Positions 63,317-64,000 of a stretch of 64,000 nt of DNA are shown here, in pieces; the first letter of the stretch is position 1, and each line of letters opens with the position of its first letter. The DNA comes from an uncultured bacterium (GTDB lineage Bacteria > Cyanobacteriota > Vampirovibrionia > Gastranaerophilales > Gastranaerophilaceae). The stretch lies in assembly GCA_949284985.1 (NCBI GenBank), contig CASDWY010000031.1:22393-86392 (forward strand). The letters are read 5' to 3'. The position numbers and the translations under genes are program-made. The notes below the pieces were generated by a model, which ran no database searches, was not told the DNA's origin, and saw nothing but the letters and a program-made list of their open reading frames with translations.

Positions 63317-64000
63317 TTATTCAACTATATTAGGAACTTTGTAAGTGTTTTTTAGTAGAATTTTTATATCTGGCCCTATTCCAGGAGTTGTCCTATTTGC
63401 TTTAATACTTTCTTTGATATATCTTCTTAGCTTGCTTATTAATCCGGCTTCTGAAATGTCTTTTCTGAATTTAATGTTAACTCCATTTCTTGATAAGTAT
63501 TCTTTAGTTTTAGGATCTTTTTCAATTAATCCTTTTATCACCTCACCGAGAAAATCATTGTTTCTTTTACTTTTATTTGCCCAAGGGGTTACTCGTTTAG
63601 CTTTTTTTGCTGCTTGAGTATTTGCCAGTTCTACTTTTGCTGTGGTTGCTAGTGCTTTTTGTTGGCGTTGTGCTTCTTCTTGCATTAACTTAACAACATT
63701 AAGTTCTTTGGGTGTAAGTCCGCTTGAAATAAAAGAGAAAGGAATGTTGGCTGTTTTTGCTGTTGGACCAGGGAGAGCTTTTTGAGCTTCAGGTGTCGGC
63801 AATGCTTTAGTATCTACGTTTGCTGTTGGACCAGGGAGAGCTTTTTGAGTTTCAGGTGTTGGCAAAGCTTTAGTATCTACGTTTGCTGTTGGACCAGGGA
63901 GAGCTTTTTGAGCTTCAGGTGTCGGCAAAGCTTTAGTATCTATGTTTGCTGTTGGACCAGGGAGAGCTTTTTGAGCTTCAGGTGCTGGCAAAGCTTTAGT
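63317..64000 (-). CDS. C-terminal part of a protein with 21-residue repeats (partial)
   Basis: Not recognised. The gene begins beyond the right edge. The visible part has repeats of 21 residues (unit around KALPTPEAQKALPGPTANVDT), then a basic helical region (MQEEAQRQQKALATTAKVELANTQAAKKAKR) and an end of about 90 residues (NDFLGEVIKGLIEKDPKTKEYL, ISKLRRYIKESI). The repeat part looks like a Pro-rich linker or surface stalk. No membrane segment is visible. Confidence 0.7.
   Translation of the reverse strand, partial: TKALPAPEAQKALPGPTANIDTKALPTPEAQKALPGPTANVDTKALPTPETQKALPGPTANVDTKALPTPEAQKALPGPTAKTANIPFSFISSGLTPKELNVVKLMQEEAQRQQKALATTAKVELANTQAAKKAKRVTPWANKSKRNNDFLGEVIKGLIEKDPKTKEYLSRNGVNIKFRKDISEAGLISKLRRYIKESIKANRTTPGIGPDIKILLKNTYKVPNIVE
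63762..64000. repeat. 63-bp tandem repeat inside the partial gene
   Basis: Units start at 63762, 63825, 63888 and 63951; the last is cut by the window edge. Each begins GTTGGACCAGGGAGAGC on the plus strand. Copies differ at only a few bases and stay in frame (21 codons), which suggests recent duplication. Confidence 0.93.

Noticed and set aside
1..64000. CRISPR arrays, insertion sequences, phage genes or rRNA
   Set aside because: No regularly spaced repeats with spacers, no transposase or integrase motif and no rRNA sequence were seen. The only tandem repeats are the TTATTG tract and the 63-bp coding repeat.

Overview
The window is AT-rich, gene-dense DNA with no rRNA, CRISPR array, transposase or phage genes. 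It suggests a Gram-negative-type relative of cyanobacteria, most likely Vampirovibrionia/Melainabacteria (order Gastranaerophilales). The clues are a Ycf45-type ATPase with a C-terminal R3H domain, an outer-membrane OstA/LptD-like protein with Kdo activation (kdsB), MEP isoprenoid genes (dxr, ispD, ispH), flagellar fliD, an RNase HIII, and many multi-membrane or Gly/Ser-rich hypothetical proteins. This placement is inference from gene content, not from a marker-gene tree.

Layout. Positions 1-4.4 kb hold cysE and a surface-glycan group: an N-acetyl sugar amidotransferase, a pyruvyltransferase-like gene with an XRE regulator and a palindromic operator, and a sulfotransferase-like gene. A tRNA-Met(CAT) follows at 4.5 kb. 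From 4.7 to 13.4 kb there are lineage-specific hypothetical proteins mixed with mtaB, pilT-recO, a parvulin, rqcP and a candidate structured small RNA. From 13.4 to 19.9 kb come dnaX (with an A10 run whose slippage would truncate the product in either direction), an LD-carboxypeptidase, a small ORF coupled to the Ycf45-R3H gene, and a membrane protein. A compact operon at 19.9-23.6 kb combines a cobalamin-type radical SAM protein, a Flp-pilin-like peptide and two zinc dehydrogenases; its promoter is placed for a leaderless mRNA. dxr, a DUF308 protein, two glycosyltransferases, fliD and gyrA follow to 32.3 kb. From 32.4 to 43.3 kb are a zinc-ribbon protein, rnhC, small genes, ebfC-recR, and a long minus-strand envelope and lipid block (accD-accA-prmA-kdsB, ostA, an M23 peptidase and a 36-residue membrane peptide). 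From 43.4 to 54.9 kb are a membrane protein, gshB-like, nnrD-trmL-pgsA-like, a Gfo/Idh oxidoreductase, two small proteins, folD with a CooC-like ATPase, a GT39-like transferase, surE, queE and a DnaJ-like protein. From 55 kb to the end are dapA-asd, rpsA-ispH, an endonuclease IV-like gene, ispD-thiL, purH and the C-terminal part of a protein with 21-residue repeats.

How the genes work together. Most named genes are housekeeping: isoprenoid, lysine/threonine, fatty acid, folate and purine synthesis, DNA repair and replication, and envelope building. The accessory signal lies in surface decoration (sugar amidotransferase, pyruvyl- and sulfotransferase-like proteins, GT2/GT4 beside fliD, GT39), in a scattered set of lineage-specific membrane or small proteins that share a short F-G motif, and in the radical SAM/pilin-like/dehydrogenase operon. 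Three small genes (50, 54 and 36 residues) and a candidate 130-nt RNA were found in gaps.
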